A program made the position numbers and the translations under genes. Of a stretch of DNA of 64,000 bases, positions 19,211 through 27,686 are shown piece after piece; position 1 is the first letter of the stretch, and every line of letters starts with the position of its first letter. Source of the stretch: Betaproteobacteria bacterium (lineage in GTDB: Bacteria > Pseudomonadota > Gammaproteobacteria > Burkholderiales > Burkholderiaceae_C); assembly GCA_016868355.1 (NCBI GenBank), contig VGHB01000012.1, positions 1 through 64,000 on the forward strand, written 5' to 3'. The notes beneath the pieces are model-generated. The model worked only from the letters and a program-made list of their open reading frames with translations. It did not search any database and was not told the origin of the DNA.

Positions 19211-19994
19211 TGTCCCAAGACTCTTCCACACGGCCCGTTGATTGGCCCTGAGCATTCCAGCTTTGTTCAGCCACGTGCAGCCTCCAGGTGTTGGCCTGCA
19301 GCAGCTCCGCGACGATCACGGTGGAACATCGAGTGCCGTAGCGTCGGTCAGGTGTTTGGATGAAGATGGGCGAAAGCCAGCGCTCCCAGTCCATGGAAAC
19401 GCCGGTGCGGGGCAGGTGTTCATCTGCGGGCTGGTCGCGGTCGGCCAAGGCAATCAACAATTGCTCGCTTAAGGCTCGGGTCTGGTGTTGGGGCTGTTGG
19501 CATGCTTTGGCCAGCAGGTTTTTGAGACGCTTCAGCTTGGGCCACGGAGTGTCCAGGGCCGCATTGGATAAACCATACAGGCCTGCAGGCAACTCGTGCT
19601 GGTGGCCGTGCCGGTTGCTCCAGCAGTGGGCCTGTGCTTGACCCAGGTCAATGCCTAGAAGGTTATAGCCATTTGCGGGCGTGGCCTGAAGCCGGTCGCT
19701 CAGATGTGCCGCCGATTGGGTCTCTTGCAGCCATAGGGGTACGAGCTCACCCCGTGAGGGCAGGTCAGTTTGCTGGTGGCCCGGCTCGCGAACGTTGGTC
19801 AGCAAGCCGATGCGGCCCGTGCGATTGAGCCCCAGCCATGTACCCCCTGCACGCAAATCGCGACCAGCCAAAATATCAGGGTGCTTCCACCACGACATAG
19901 GTGCTGATTCACGGTCATGGAATTCGTCCCGGTTAGCAGCCAACACCAGCGGCCATTGGGGGTACACCCGCCAGGCCATGGCCATCAGGCACAC
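19200..19994 (-). CDS. NRDE/TANGO2 family protein
   Basis: The family's N terminus MCLIVLAWRVHPRYPLVVAA-like appears here as VCLMAMAWRVYPQWPLVLAANRDEFHDR, so a GTG start is used, directly after the ygfZ stop (TAG, C, GTG), indicating translational coupling. The protein has 264 aa. The NRDE motif, GGTWLGLNRTGRIGLLTNVR and GYNLLGID are conserved. The role of this family is unsettled; eukaryotic homologues are linked to membrane trafficking and haem or lipid handling. The start could be placed further upstream, but that would run into ygfZ and lose the family N terminus. Confidence 0.9.
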   Translation of the reverse strand: MCLMAMAWRVYPQWPLVLAANRDEFHDRESAPMSWWKHPDILAGRDLRAGGTWLGLNRTGRIGLLTNVREPGHQQTDLPSRGELVPLWLQETQSAAHLSDRLQATPANGYNLLGIDLGQAQAHCWSNRHGHQHELPAGLYGLSNAALDTPWPKLKRLKNLLAKACQQPQHQTRALSEQLLIALADRDQPADEHLPRTGVSMDWERWLSPIFIQTPDRRYGTRCSTVIVAELLQANTWRLHVAEQSWNAQGQSTGRVEESWDISR

Positions 19995-19995
19995 G

Positions 19996-20991
19996 CTAGG
20001 TCTCCGATTCGCTGGGAATGGCGTAGGGCAGCGGCAGCACCTCCAGGACGGGACCATCGGCTGCCCCCAAGTGCAGGGTACCGGCTGCCAGCGCGCTCAG
20101 CTTGACTTCGGCCAACAGATGGTGCTGCCTGGTCAGGTCTTGTGGATCAAGCGAGGCATTGACCACCAGGCCAGCGGGCTGTCCTGGGTCTTCGCTGTGG
20201 AAAAGCTCGTCGCCCGGTGCAGGGACAGCGCCCGAGCCGCTGCGAAGGCTCAACAGTGCCATCCGCCGCTTGAGCGTGCCCCGGTACTGGCTGCGGGCCA
20301 CCACCTCTTGCCCTGGATAGCACCCCTTGCGAAAGTTCACGCCCCCCAAAAGTTCAAAGTTGATCATCTGAGGCACGAACTGCTCAACCGTAGCGGGCTC
20401 GATCCACGGCCAGCCGGCCATCACATCGGCATGGTGCCATGCCTGCTGAGCATGGGAATCTACGGCGGGCTTGAGGACATCATCTGCTGCAACACACAGG
20501 CTGCGCCCACCCCACCACCCTACCAGGCAGTGGGGTTGGGGGCTGCTGCTTGATGCCGTGACTTCAGCCCAGCCTGAGCGAACCTGCCACATCGGGATGC
20601 CTGCATCAGGCACCCCCGACACCAGCAGTTCCGGTGGGGCTCTGACTGAGCATTGGGCTCGCAGCACGAACATCTTTAGACGCTTGACCAAAGGCTCCAA
20701 AAGTCCTGCGTGGGTGATCAGCCACCAGCGGTCGCAGCTTGGATGCAGCATCACAAAGTTAGCCAAGAGGCGTCCCTTGGCGCTGCAGTACCCACCGGCA
20801 CGCGCCTGATTGGGGGTCATGGTCAGGGCGTCTTGAGTCAGTTGGCCCTGCAGAAAGGAGCCCGCGTCCGGGCCGTGCAGCTCCAAGACCGCCAAGTGGG
20901 GCAGGGCAATGGGGTTTGCTGCAACCGTGGTCAGTGAGCCGCCGCGGGAGGATTGGGGCGTATGGGGTGATTCAGGCTGGGGTGTGGACAT
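19996..20991 (-). CDS. ygfZ: Folate-binding protein YgfZ
   Basis: The start at MSTPQPESPHTP gives 331 aa. The frame is open a further 95 codons, but that part would be antisense to mltG and is not family-like. The signature KGCYPGQEVVARSQYRGTLKR is present (KGCYPGQE at about 237-244), as is VLELHGPDAGSFLQGQLTQD at the N terminus. YgfZ is a GcvT-fold tetrahydrofolate-binding protein needed for maturation or repair of certain Fe-S enzymes such as MiaB. It is divergent from mltG with only about 20 bp between starts, so their promoters must overlap. Confidence 0.95.
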   Translation of the reverse strand: MSTPQPESPHTPQSSRGGSLTTVAANPIALPHLAVLELHGPDAGSFLQGQLTQDALTMTPNQARAGGYCSAKGRLLANFVMLHPSCDRWWLITHAGLLEPLVKRLKMFVLRAQCSVRAPPELLVSGVPDAGIPMWQVRSGWAEVTASSSSPQPHCLVGWWGGRSLCVAADDVLKPAVDSHAQQAWHHADVMAGWPWIEPATVEQFVPQMINFELLGGVNFRKGCYPGQEVVARSQYRGTLKRRMALLSLRSGSGAVPAPGDELFHSEDPGQPAGLVVNASLDPQDLTRQHHLLAEVKLSALAAGTLHLGAADGPVLEVLPLPYAIPSESET

Positions 20992-21012
20992 GTCTTGATT
21001 ATGATTTGCCCC

Positions 21013-22140
21013 ATGAACACAGGCGCCAAAAGGGTTGCGGAGCGGCGTTCCGTGGCCAAACAGCGCACCTCTGGCCGATTGGCCGCCGTTGGGGGACCCA
21101 AGCGCGGCGCCTCGACCGCCTCTGCCGGGGCGCGGTTTTGGGTCTCGGCCTTTGCAGGATTGACTGCAATGGTTCTGAGTGCGGGCGCAGTGGCGCTTTG
21201 GTGGAGCCACTCGCCGCTGCGCCTGCGGCACACCGTGGTGGAGCTGACCATCGAACGCGGCCGCAGCGCCGCCCAAGTCGCAGACGATTGGGTGCAGGCA
21301 GGCGTGGATGCGCCTGCGTGGGCCTTAGGGGCGTATTTCCGGTGGTCCGGCGATACCCGTCGCATCCGTGCTGGCAGTTACGCGGTCGAAGCCGGTACCA
21401 GCCCGCAGGCCTTGTTGTCCAAATTGGTACGGGGTGAGGAAAGCCTGGAGTCGGTGGTGTTCATCGAGGGTTGGACCTTTGCTCAAATTCGCCAGGCCCT
21501 GGCCCGCGCGCCAGGGCTGCGCCAAACCCTCCAGGACATTGATGACCGGGCGGTCATGCAAGCGCTGGGGGCTGCTCACTTGCCCGCCGAGGGCTGGTTC
21601 TTTCCGGACACCTATCGCTATGCACGCGGCGTCAGCGACCGCACCGTGCTGCTCAGCGCCCATGAGGCCATGCGGCGCCAGGTGGACAAGGCGTGGGAAC
21701 AACGAAGCCCCGATTTGCCCATTCGCAGCCCTGCTGAAGCCCTGGTCTTGGCCTCGATTGTCGAAAAAGAAACCGGTCAGGCTGCAGAGCGGGCACGCAT
21801 TGCCGGTGTGTTCATTAACCGCCTGCGGCTGGGCATGCCGTTGCAAACCGACCCGACGGTGATCTATGGCTTGGGTAGCGCCTACGATGGCAATTTGCGC
21901 AAGCGCGACCTGCAGACCGATACCCCCTTTAATACGTATACCCGGCGGGGTCTGCCGCCGCACGCGATTGCCATGCCCGGGGCGCAGTCGCTGTTGGCTG
22001 CGGTTCAACCCGAGTCCACCAAGGCCTTGTATTTCGTAGCTCGAGGTGACGGCAGCAGCCATTTCAGTGCCGATTTGAACGAGCACAACCGCGCCGTGTG
22101 GCGATACCAGAAAATACCGGCCGGCAGAACCCAACCCTAG
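21013..22140 (+). CDS. mltG: Endolytic murein transglycosylase MltG
   Basis: This protein of about 375 aa has a basic N-terminal tail, one membrane anchor (about 40-62, [23 protein letters not shown]) and a periplasmic YceG/MltG domain. [14 protein letters not shown], the catalytic-glutamate motif ASIVEKETG, and [18 protein letters not shown] are present. MltG cleaves nascent glycan strands at the inner membrane and sets their length. The ATG at 21001 or even a TTG at 20995 are alternatives; none has a clear ribosome site. It is the first gene of the conserved run mltG-tmk-holB-tatD. Confidence 0.95.
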   Translation: MNTGAKRVAERRSVAKQRTSGRLAAVGGPKRGASTASAGARFWVSAFAGLTAMVLSAGAVALWWSHSPLRLRHTVVELTIERGRSAAQVADDWVQAGVDAPAWALGAYFRWSGDTRRIRAGSYAVEAGTSPQALLSKLVRGEESLESVVFIEGWTFAQIRQALARAPGLRQTLQDIDDRAVMQALGAAHLPAEGWFFPDTYRYARGVSDRTVLLSAHEAMRRQVDKAWEQRSPDLPIRSPAEALVLASIVEKETGQAAERARIAGVFINRLRLGMPLQTDPTVIYGLGSAYDGNLRKRDLQTDTPFNTYTRRGLPPHAIAMPGAQSLLAAVQPESTKALYFVARGDGSSHFSADLNEHNRAVWRYQKIPAGRTQP

Positions 22141-22154
22141 GCGAAGGAACGCAC

Positions 22155-22784
22155 TTGTTCATCACGTTGGAAGGCATTGACGGTGCCGGCAAGTCGACCC
22201 ATCTGGCGGCTCTGGCCCAATGGTGGCGAGCCCGCGGCCGCGAGGTTGTGCTCACACGTGAGCCGGGCGGCACTCCGTTGGCTGAGCGCTTGCGGGAGAT
22301 GGTGCTGCACGATGCCATGGACGCCCTGACCGAATCGCTGCTCGTGTTTGCCGCGCGCCGAGAACATGTGTTGCGGGTGATCGAGCCGGCTCTGAAACGC
22401 CATGATGTGGTCTTGTGTGACCGCTTCACCGATGCCACCTTTGCCTACCAAGGCGGTGGCAGGGCGTTTGACCGTGCGGTCTTGTTACAACTCGAGGCCT
22501 GGGTTCACGGTCATTGCCAACCCGATCTGACCTTCCTCTTCGATGTGCCGCCCGAGGTTGCGCAGGAAAGGCGCGCCGCGGTACGCCAACCCGATCGCTT
22601 CGAAGCGCAGAACTTGGAGTTTTTTACCCGGGTGCGTCAAGCGTACGAGCAGCGACGGTTGGCGCAGCCGCAGCGGTTTGCCCTGGTCGACGCCACGGCG
22701 TCGCCTGAATCGGTAGCGGCGCAGGTGCTGGCGATCATGCAGGAACGGGCGCAAGCCTTGGGTCAACCGGGTGGGGCGCGGTGA
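22155..22784 (+). CDS. tmk: Thymidylate kinase
   Basis: The TTG at 22155 is chosen as start: it is preceded by GAAGGAA at good spacing, matches the family N terminus ([15 protein letters not shown]) and gives the usual 209 aa. The P-loop is GIDGAGKS (about 7-14); [15 protein letters not shown] holds the DRY/DRF-type motif; [10 protein letters not shown] binds substrate. It phosphorylates dTMP to dTDP. It starts 14 bp after mltG and its stop overlaps holB by 4 bases. Confidence 0.96.
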   Translation: MFITLEGIDGAGKSTHLAALAQWWRARGREVVLTREPGGTPLAERLREMVLHDAMDALTESLLVFAARREHVLRVIEPALKRHDVVLCDRFTDATFAYQGGGRAFDRAVLLQLEAWVHGHCQPDLTFLFDVPPEVAQERRAAVRQPDRFEAQNLEFFTRVRQAYEQRRLAQPQRFALVDATASPESVAAQVLAIMQERAQALGQPGGAR

Positions 22785-23860
22785 GTACCCAAAGCGTGCC
22801 GGCCCGGGCGGCTTGGGTGGGTGCCGCGGGACAACTGCCCTTGCCGTGGCTTGCCCGCCCCGTGGCGCAAGCCTTGGCCCACCGAGGTCACGCCTTGCTT
22901 GTGCACGGACCGCAAGGCGTGGGCCAGTTTGAGGTGGCCTTGGTGCTGGCCCAGTCTTGGCTGTGCGAGGCCCGCACTGGTCCAGACCAACACGCCTGCG
23001 GACAGTGCGAGGCCTGCCGCCTGGTTCAGGCAGGTACCCACCCCGATCTGTTGATCTTGGTCCCGCAGGCCCTGCGTGAGGTTCTGGGCCTGTCGGCACT
23101 GGGTGTCGATGACAACGAGGCTGCTGCGGGCGGCACGAGCAAGAAGCCCAGTGCGGGCGGCCGCGAAATCCGGGTGGCCGATGTGCGGCAGGCCATCGAC
23201 TGGGGCCATCAGACGAGCAGCCGCAGCCAAGGGAAGGTGTTGGTGCTGTACCCGGCACAGAACTTGAACCGAGTGGCGGCCAATGCCTTGCTCAAGACCT
23301 TGGAAGAGCCGACCGGATCGCTGCGATTGGTACTCAGCACCTTCGACGTGCAGGCCTTGCTACCTACGCTCACCAGCCGATGCCAGCGGCTGGCGATGTC
23401 CGTGCCCGAGCGGCAGCTTGCGCAAGCCTGGCTGCGAGAGCAGGGCCTTAACGAGCCCGAGATCCTTTTGGCTGGCGCAGGTGGCCGCCCCCAAGAGGTG
23501 TTGGCCATGGTACGCGACGGCCTCGATGGACGCCTGTGGCCGGCATTGCCCGCGGCGGTACGGCGGGGCCGTGCCGATATGTTGATGGGCTTGCCGATAC
23601 CCCGCGTGGTGGATGTCTTGCAGAAGGTGTGTGTGGACCTGATGTCACGATCTCAAGGCGCGCAAGCACAGTTCTTTCCCTCTGAAGCCTTGCCTGAAGG
23701 GGCAAGTCCCCTTGGCTTGGCCGCTTGGTGGCGGCAACTCCAGCGCACCGCCCGCCACGAAGACCACCCCTGGAACGCCGACCTGCTGATCGAATCGCTG
23801 GTCTTGCAAGGCCGACAATGCTGGCTTGCACCTGACAAAGCAAAGCCGCATGTTTGTTGA
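22781..23860 (+). CDS. holB: DNA polymerase III subunit delta'
   Basis: GTG start overlapping the tmk stop (GTGA). The 359-aa protein has the clamp-loader layout: [29 protein letters not shown] (a P-loop whose lysine is replaced by Gln, as expected for the non-catalytic delta' subunit), the zinc module [10 protein letters not shown] with an upstream Cys, [15 protein letters not shown], and the SRC-type motif TSRCQRL. It is a stator of the clamp loader that places the beta clamp on DNA. tatD overlaps its last 11 bases. Confidence 0.95.
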   Translation: MSTQSVPARAAWVGAAGQLPLPWLARPVAQALAHRGHALLVHGPQGVGQFEVALVLAQSWLCEARTGPDQHACGQCEACRLVQAGTHPDLLILVPQALREVLGLSALGVDDNEAAAGGTSKKPSAGGREIRVADVRQAIDWGHQTSSRSQGKVLVLYPAQNLNRVAANALLKTLEEPTGSLRLVLSTFDVQALLPTLTSRCQRLAMSVPERQLAQAWLREQGLNEPEILLAGAGGRPQEVLAMVRDGLDGRLWPALPAAVRRGRADMLMGLPIPRVVDVLQKVCVDLMSRSQGAQAQFFPSEALPEGASPLGLAAWWRQLQRTARHEDHPWNADLLIESLVLQGRQCWLAPDKAKPHVC

Positions 23861-24629
23861 TTCCCATTGCCATTTGAATTTTCCAGAATTGCGCGAGCGT
23901 CTGCCCGCCGTCAAGCTGGCCATGCACGAAGCCGATGTGCATGCGGCGATGGTGATTTCCACCACCATCGAGGAGTTTCCTGCCGTGCTCGCCTTGGCGG
24001 AGTCGGAGCCCCGGTGGTACTGCACCGTGGGTGTGCACCCGGACACCGAAAACTTGACCGAGCCCGATGAGTCCCTGCTGCTGGGGCTGGCCGATCACCC
24101 CAAGGTGGTGGGCATTGGTGAGACAGGCTTGGACTATTACCGCCTAGGGCTGCGAACGGTTGCGGACATGGAGTGGCAGCGGCAACGGTTTCGCACCCAC
24201 ATCCGCGTGGCCCGTCGCTGCAGCAAACCCCTGGTGGTGCACACCCGAAGCGCGAGCCAAGACACCATAGACATTCTTCAACAAGAGGGTGCGCAGGGCT
24301 GTGGGGGGGTGTTTCACTGCTTCGCTGAAACCGAGGCCGTGGCGCGCGCAGCCTTGGATATGGGCTTCTACATTTCGTTTTCAGGCATCTTGACCTTCAA
24401 AAATGCACAGGATCTTCGGTCGGTGGCGTCTTGGGTGCCCCTGGACCGCCTGTTGATCGAAACCGACAGTCCCTTTTTGGCGCCGGTGCCGTTTCGCGGC
24501 AAGGTCAATCAGCCCGCCTATGTCACTGAGGTGGCACGCCAAGTGGCGCAACTTCGAGGTTTGGATGTTCAAACCGTCGCTCAACTGACCACTGATAACT
24601 TCAAGCGATTATTCAAAATAGACTTTTAA
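23850..24629 (+). CDS. tatD: TatD family hydrolase (metal-dependent DNase)
   Basis: The ATG of [14 protein letters not shown] gives 259 aa and fits the family N terminus. All metal-binding motifs are visible: DSHCHL, GVHPDTEN, GIGETGLDYYR, VVHTRSA, GVFHCFAET and ETDSPFLAPVPFRGK. TatD-type proteins are TIM-barrel metal hydrolases with reported 3'-5' exonuclease activity in DNA repair and quality control. It overlaps holB by 11 bases, as in many proteobacteria. Confidence 0.96.
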   Translation: MFVDSHCHLNFPELRERLPAVKLAMHEADVHAAMVISTTIEEFPAVLALAESEPRWYCTVGVHPDTENLTEPDESLLLGLADHPKVVGIGETGLDYYRLGLRTVADMEWQRQRFRTHIRVARRCSKPLVVHTRSASQDTIDILQQEGAQGCGGVFHCFAETEAVARAALDMGFYISFSGILTFKNAQDLRSVASWVPLDRLLIETDSPFLAPVPFRGKVNQPAYVTEVARQVAQLRGLDVQTVAQLTTDNFKRLFKIDF

Positions 24630-24635
24630 ATAATT

Positions 24636-25331
24636 GTGAATAAACAGTTTATAGCGGGATGGGGTCTGAGGCTCGAAGACCTCAAGTTATGCTCAATATT
24701 AGCAAGGTATGCGCTTGTTTTAATAATGTTTTCTGCGGCTTCAGCGGCAAAGGGTGACGTCTACCAGCGCTTCTTCACCGCTGTGAAACTTGACGACGGC
24801 AAAACCGTGGCCGCCTTGCTCAGCCGGGGTTTTGACCCCAACACGCCCAATGAGCGGGGCGAGCCAGCTTTGGTCAGTGCGATGCGCGACGGAGGCCTGG
24901 AGGTGGCCGAGGTGCTGATGCGTCACCCAGACCTGAGGGTCGACCTGCCCAATGTGAACAACGAGACGGCACTGATGATGGCCAGTCTGCGCGGATCGGC
25001 GGCCTGGGCGCAACGCCTGATCGACCGTGGTGCAGCGGTCAACCGAGCTGGCTGGTCGCCGATTCTGTATGTGGCTTCAGGCGGCGACGTGGCCACCTTG
25101 CAGGTCTTGCTGAAGGCCGGTGCAGACCTTCACGCAGCGAATCCATCGGGCTCAACTCCTTTGATCATGGCTGCACGCTTTGGACGAGACGAGGTGGTCA
25201 TGGCCCTGGTTGCAGCTGGGGCCGACCCGCTGCACCGCAACCCCGCTGGGCAAGATGCGGTGGCGGCCGCTCTGTGGGCGGGCCGCGAAATCCTGGCCGA
25301 TCAGCTGCTCAAGTTGGTCGGGAAACGCTGA
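24636..25331 (+). CDS. Exported ankyrin-repeat protein
   Basis: The product (231 aa with the GTG start used; an ATG at 24727 would be shorter) has a hydrophobic N-terminal segment ending in MFSAASAAKG, which looks like a signal peptide with cleavage near residue 38. Five to six ankyrin repeats follow from about 50 (AVKLDDGKTVAALLSRGFDPN, NNETALMMASLRGSAAWAQ, GSTPLIMAARFGRDEVVMAL). Periplasmic ankyrin proteins can protect other proteins; no partner is visible. The first 100 bases are unusually AT-rich and the start has no clear ribosome site. It begins 6 bp after tatD and probably shares its transcript. Confidence 0.85.
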   Translation: MNKQFIAGWGLRLEDLKLCSILARYALVLIMFSAASAAKGDVYQRFFTAVKLDDGKTVAALLSRGFDPNTPNERGEPALVSAMRDGGLEVAEVLMRHPDLRVDLPNVNNETALMMASLRGSAAWAQRLIDRGAAVNRAGWSPILYVASGGDVATLQVLLKAGADLHAANPSGSTPLIMAARFGRDEVVMALVAAGADPLHRNPAGQDAVAAALWAGREILADQLLKLVGKR

Positions 25332-25347
25332 AGGGCTGCCCATCAGA

Positions 25348-25375
25348 ACCCACGACGATGTATATTATGTAAAAT
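25348..25375. other. dif-like sequence (candidate XerCD site)
   Basis: The bases TGTATATTATGTAAAAT (25359-25375) match the central hexamer TGTATA and the XerD arm TTATGTTAAAT of the E. coli chromosome dimer resolution site dif with one difference. The neighbouring XerC arm (25348-25358) matches poorly. The site lies in a 122-bp gap between convergent genes, the kind of place where dif is found, and is an AT-rich island in GC-rich DNA. A chance AT-rich match or a phage-type variant remains possible. Confidence 0.4.
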
Positions 25376-25453
25376 CAAGATTGCCCATCCGGTCAACAAA
25401 CCAGCCAAGTTGACCCGACTGGCTGACACAGGCGAAGTCGACAAGCAACCGCG

Positions 25454-25936
25454 CTACTTCGCTGACGGCAACGTCGGCGTCGCGGTGCGTGCTTCGGAGG
25501 CCATCTTGATGCCAGCTCGAACCCGGTTGTACGTTCCACAGCGGCAGATGTTGGTGATGGCCGCGTCGATGTCGGCGTCGCTGGGCTTGGGCGTGCGCCG
25601 CAGCAGCGCGGCCGCTGCCATCAACATCCCGCTTTGGCAGTAACCGCACTGCGGAATATCCAGGGCCACCCAGGCTTTTTGCAAGGGATGGTCTCCGTTG
25701 GCAGACAGGCCCTCAATGGTGGTGATGCGTTGCTGAGGGCTCACGCTGGATGCCTGCACCGCGCAGCTGCGTACGGCAGCGCCGTCGATCATCACCGTGC
25801 ATGAGCCGCACTGCGCTACCCCACAGCCGTACTTGGTGCCGGTCAGACCCAGGTGTTCGCGCAGCACCCACAACAGCGGGGTGTCGGCTTCGGCCTGGTG
25901 TTCACGGTTCAGGCCGTTCACGTTCAAGGTGGGCAT
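25454..25936 (-). CDS. [2Fe-2S] small subunit of a molybdenum hydroxylase, IorA-like
   Basis: The start MPTLNVNGLNREH gives 160 aa, the family length. A plant-type ferredoxin domain (YGCGVAQCGSCTVMIDG, plus an earlier region) is followed by the four-helix [2Fe-2S] domain (CGYCQSGMLMAA ... ICRCGTYNRVRAGI). Such subunits pass electrons from a molybdopterin large subunit, as in isoquinoline 1-oxidoreductase or aldehyde and purine oxidases. No large subunit gene is next to it: downstream is the convergent ankyrin gene, upstream a divergent ABC importer. It must work with a remote partner or be a leftover of a larger operon. Confidence 0.9.
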   Translation of the reverse strand: MPTLNVNGLNREHQAEADTPLLWVLREHLGLTGTKYGCGVAQCGSCTVMIDGAAVRSCAVQASSVSPQQRITTIEGLSANGDHPLQKAWVALDIPQCGYCQSGMLMAAAALLRRTPKPSDADIDAAITNICRCGTYNRVRAGIKMASEARTATPTLPSAK

Positions 25937-26045
25937 CAAGCACTCCGAAGGCAAAGTTCCAACAGGTCCCAAGGTTACAGGGGGCCGCCGCCCGGTGCGA
26001 TGACGGCAACGCGTATCCTTAAGGCCCTTTGGAGTTTTCTCGATC

Positions 26046-26825
26046 TTGAAGCCCCCAGACCCCACGGCACCTCAACCGATTCTGTGCCTGCGCGAAGCAA
26101 CGGTGCACTTTTCAGGCAGCCCGACGCCAGTGTGGACCGGGCTGAACCTGAGCGTGCATCCGGGGGAGTGTTTGAGCCTGCTGGGGCCCTCGGGTTGCGG
26201 CAAGAGCACGGTCTTGCGGGTCATGGCGGGCTTGCAAACGCTGGCCGGTGGCGAACTCTTGAGCACGGTCCGCTCACCGGCCTATGTGTTTCAAGAGCCT
26301 GCGTTGCTGCCATGGGCAGACTTGCAGAGCAATGTAGGCTTGCCGCTGCACCTGGGCGGTTGGCAGGCTGAACCCAAGGCACAACGGATACAAGCCGTGT
26401 TGGAGCGCGTCGGCCTTGCCGGACGCGAGCGTGCCTTGCCTCATGAGCTTTCTGGCGGAATGAAGATGCGGGCGTCCATCGCGCGCGCCTTGGTGATGCA
26501 GCCCGACTTGCTGCTGATGGACGAGCCCTTCGCAGCTTTGGATGACCCGACACGCCAGCGCCTGCAGGCTGACTTGCTGCAGTGGTGGCGGGCTCAGGGT
26601 TTTGCCCTTTGCATGGTCACACACCAGGTTGCTGAAGCGGTCTTCATGGCTTCGCGCGTCTTGATCATGGGCGCCGAAGCCGGGAGCCCGGCCGTGGAAC
26701 GGGTGGTGGATGAGCCCTTTCCGCGGGCCTTGGATTTCCGACGCAGCGCTCGGTTTCATGAGCACTGTGTGGCCATCGGCGATGCGCTGGTGGCGACCGG
26801 CGCGAGCGCTCGGAGCGCAGTCTGA
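26046..26825 (+). CDS. ABC transporter ATP-binding protein (TauB/SsuB type)
   Basis: TTG start with GGAG 13 bases upstream; 259 aa. Walker A GPSGCGKST, Q-loop VFQEPALLPWADL, signature LSGGMKMRASIARAL, Walker B LLLMDEPFAALDD and the H-loop THQVAEA are complete. The Q-loop wording FQEPALLPW is typical of importers for nitrate, taurine, sulfonates or thiamine precursors. It is followed by its permease (TGATG overlap) and binding protein genes, forming a full importer. Confidence 0.95.
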   Translation: MKPPDPTAPQPILCLREATVHFSGSPTPVWTGLNLSVHPGECLSLLGPSGCGKSTVLRVMAGLQTLAGGELLSTVRSPAYVFQEPALLPWADLQSNVGLPLHLGGWQAEPKAQRIQAVLERVGLAGRERALPHELSGGMKMRASIARALVMQPDLLLMDEPFAALDDPTRQRLQADLLQWWRAQGFALCMVTHQVAEAVFMASRVLIMGAEAGSPAVERVVDEPFPRALDFRRSARFHEHCVAIGDALVATGASARSAV

Positions 26826-27682
26826 TGCGCCGACCTGAAGACCCTAATCGAGCCACGCGTACCGCCGGTGCGGATACACAGCGCTATGGTCAGGTGGACG
26901 CAAAAGCGAGTACACAGGGGCCATCTTCGGCCTGGGGTCTGGCCACGCTGGTGGTCCTGGTGGCCATGTGGGAGGCCACAGTTCGCCTGGCCGAGATACC
27001 GGCCTACACCCTGCCCGCGCCCAGTGCCGTGTGGCAAGCGCTGATGCTGGATGCGCACAGCCTGATCCAGAGTTGGTGGTTCACCCTGCGCATCACGTTT
27101 GGGGCCTTGGCCCTGGCTTGCGTAGGCGGCTTTTTGGTGGCGAGTGCCTTTGTGCTGATTCCGGCGTTGGAACGCGCCTTCTTGCCGGTGGCGGTTGTGT
27201 TACAGGTGACCCCGATCGTTGCCATCGCACCTTTAATGTTGATCTACATCGACAGCACCACCGCGGTCTTGTTGTTGTGCGCATGGATCGTGGCGTTTTT
27301 TCCGGTGCTGTCGAACACGGTGCAGGGTCTTCGGGCCGCCGACCCGCTGCTGCAAGACCTGCTGAGCCTATGCAAAGCCAGCCCTGTGCAACGCCTGAGA
27401 TGGTTGCGCTTACCCGCTGCCCTGCCTGATTTTCTGGCTGGGATGCGTATTTCAGGCGGCTTGGCTCTGATTGGCGCGGTGACCGCTGAAATGGTGGCTG
27501 GGGCGGCGGGACGCGATACGGGTTTGGCCTCGCGCATTCTTGAGGCCAGCTTTCGAACCGAAACGCCCAAAATGTTTGCCGCTTTGCTGCTGCTGGTGCT
27601 CACGGGGGTGTTGATACATTTGTTGCTGCAGGCCCTGTCCAAGCGACTCATCGGGCGCTGGCACCCTAGCTTCCGAGAATGA
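26825..27682 (+). CDS. ABC transporter permease (NMT1/sulfonate-type importer)
   Basis: This 285-aa permease starts at an ATG overlapping the stop of the ATPase gene. After a polar N-terminal stretch it has about six membrane segments (first at WGLATLVVLVAMWEATVRL). The cytoplasmic EAA-like loop is seen as CKASPVQRLRWLRLPAALPDFLAGMRISGG. It would form the inner-membrane channel for the substrate captured by the next gene's product. Confidence 0.93.
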   Translation: MRRPEDPNRATRTAGADTQRYGQVDAKASTQGPSSAWGLATLVVLVAMWEATVRLAEIPAYTLPAPSAVWQALMLDAHSLIQSWWFTLRITFGALALACVGGFLVASAFVLIPALERAFLPVAVVLQVTPIVAIAPLMLIYIDSTTAVLLLCAWIVAFFPVLSNTVQGLRAADPLLQDLLSLCKASPVQRLRWLRLPAALPDFLAGMRISGGLALIGAVTAEMVAGAAGRDTGLASRILEASFRTETPKMFAALLLLVLTGVLIHLLLQALSKRLIGRWHPSFRE

Positions 27683-27686
27683 ACGC

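Noticed and set aside
25332-25453. Remains of a molybdopterin large subunit downstream of the IorA-like gene
   Set aside because: The short gap does not translate into any family segment in any minus-strand frame that I could recognise.
25937-26045. Thiamine or FMN riboswitch before the NMT1-type ABC importer
   Set aside because: The characteristic TPP (CTGAGA, ACCTGATC) and FMN conserved blocks are not present in the 109-bp gap.
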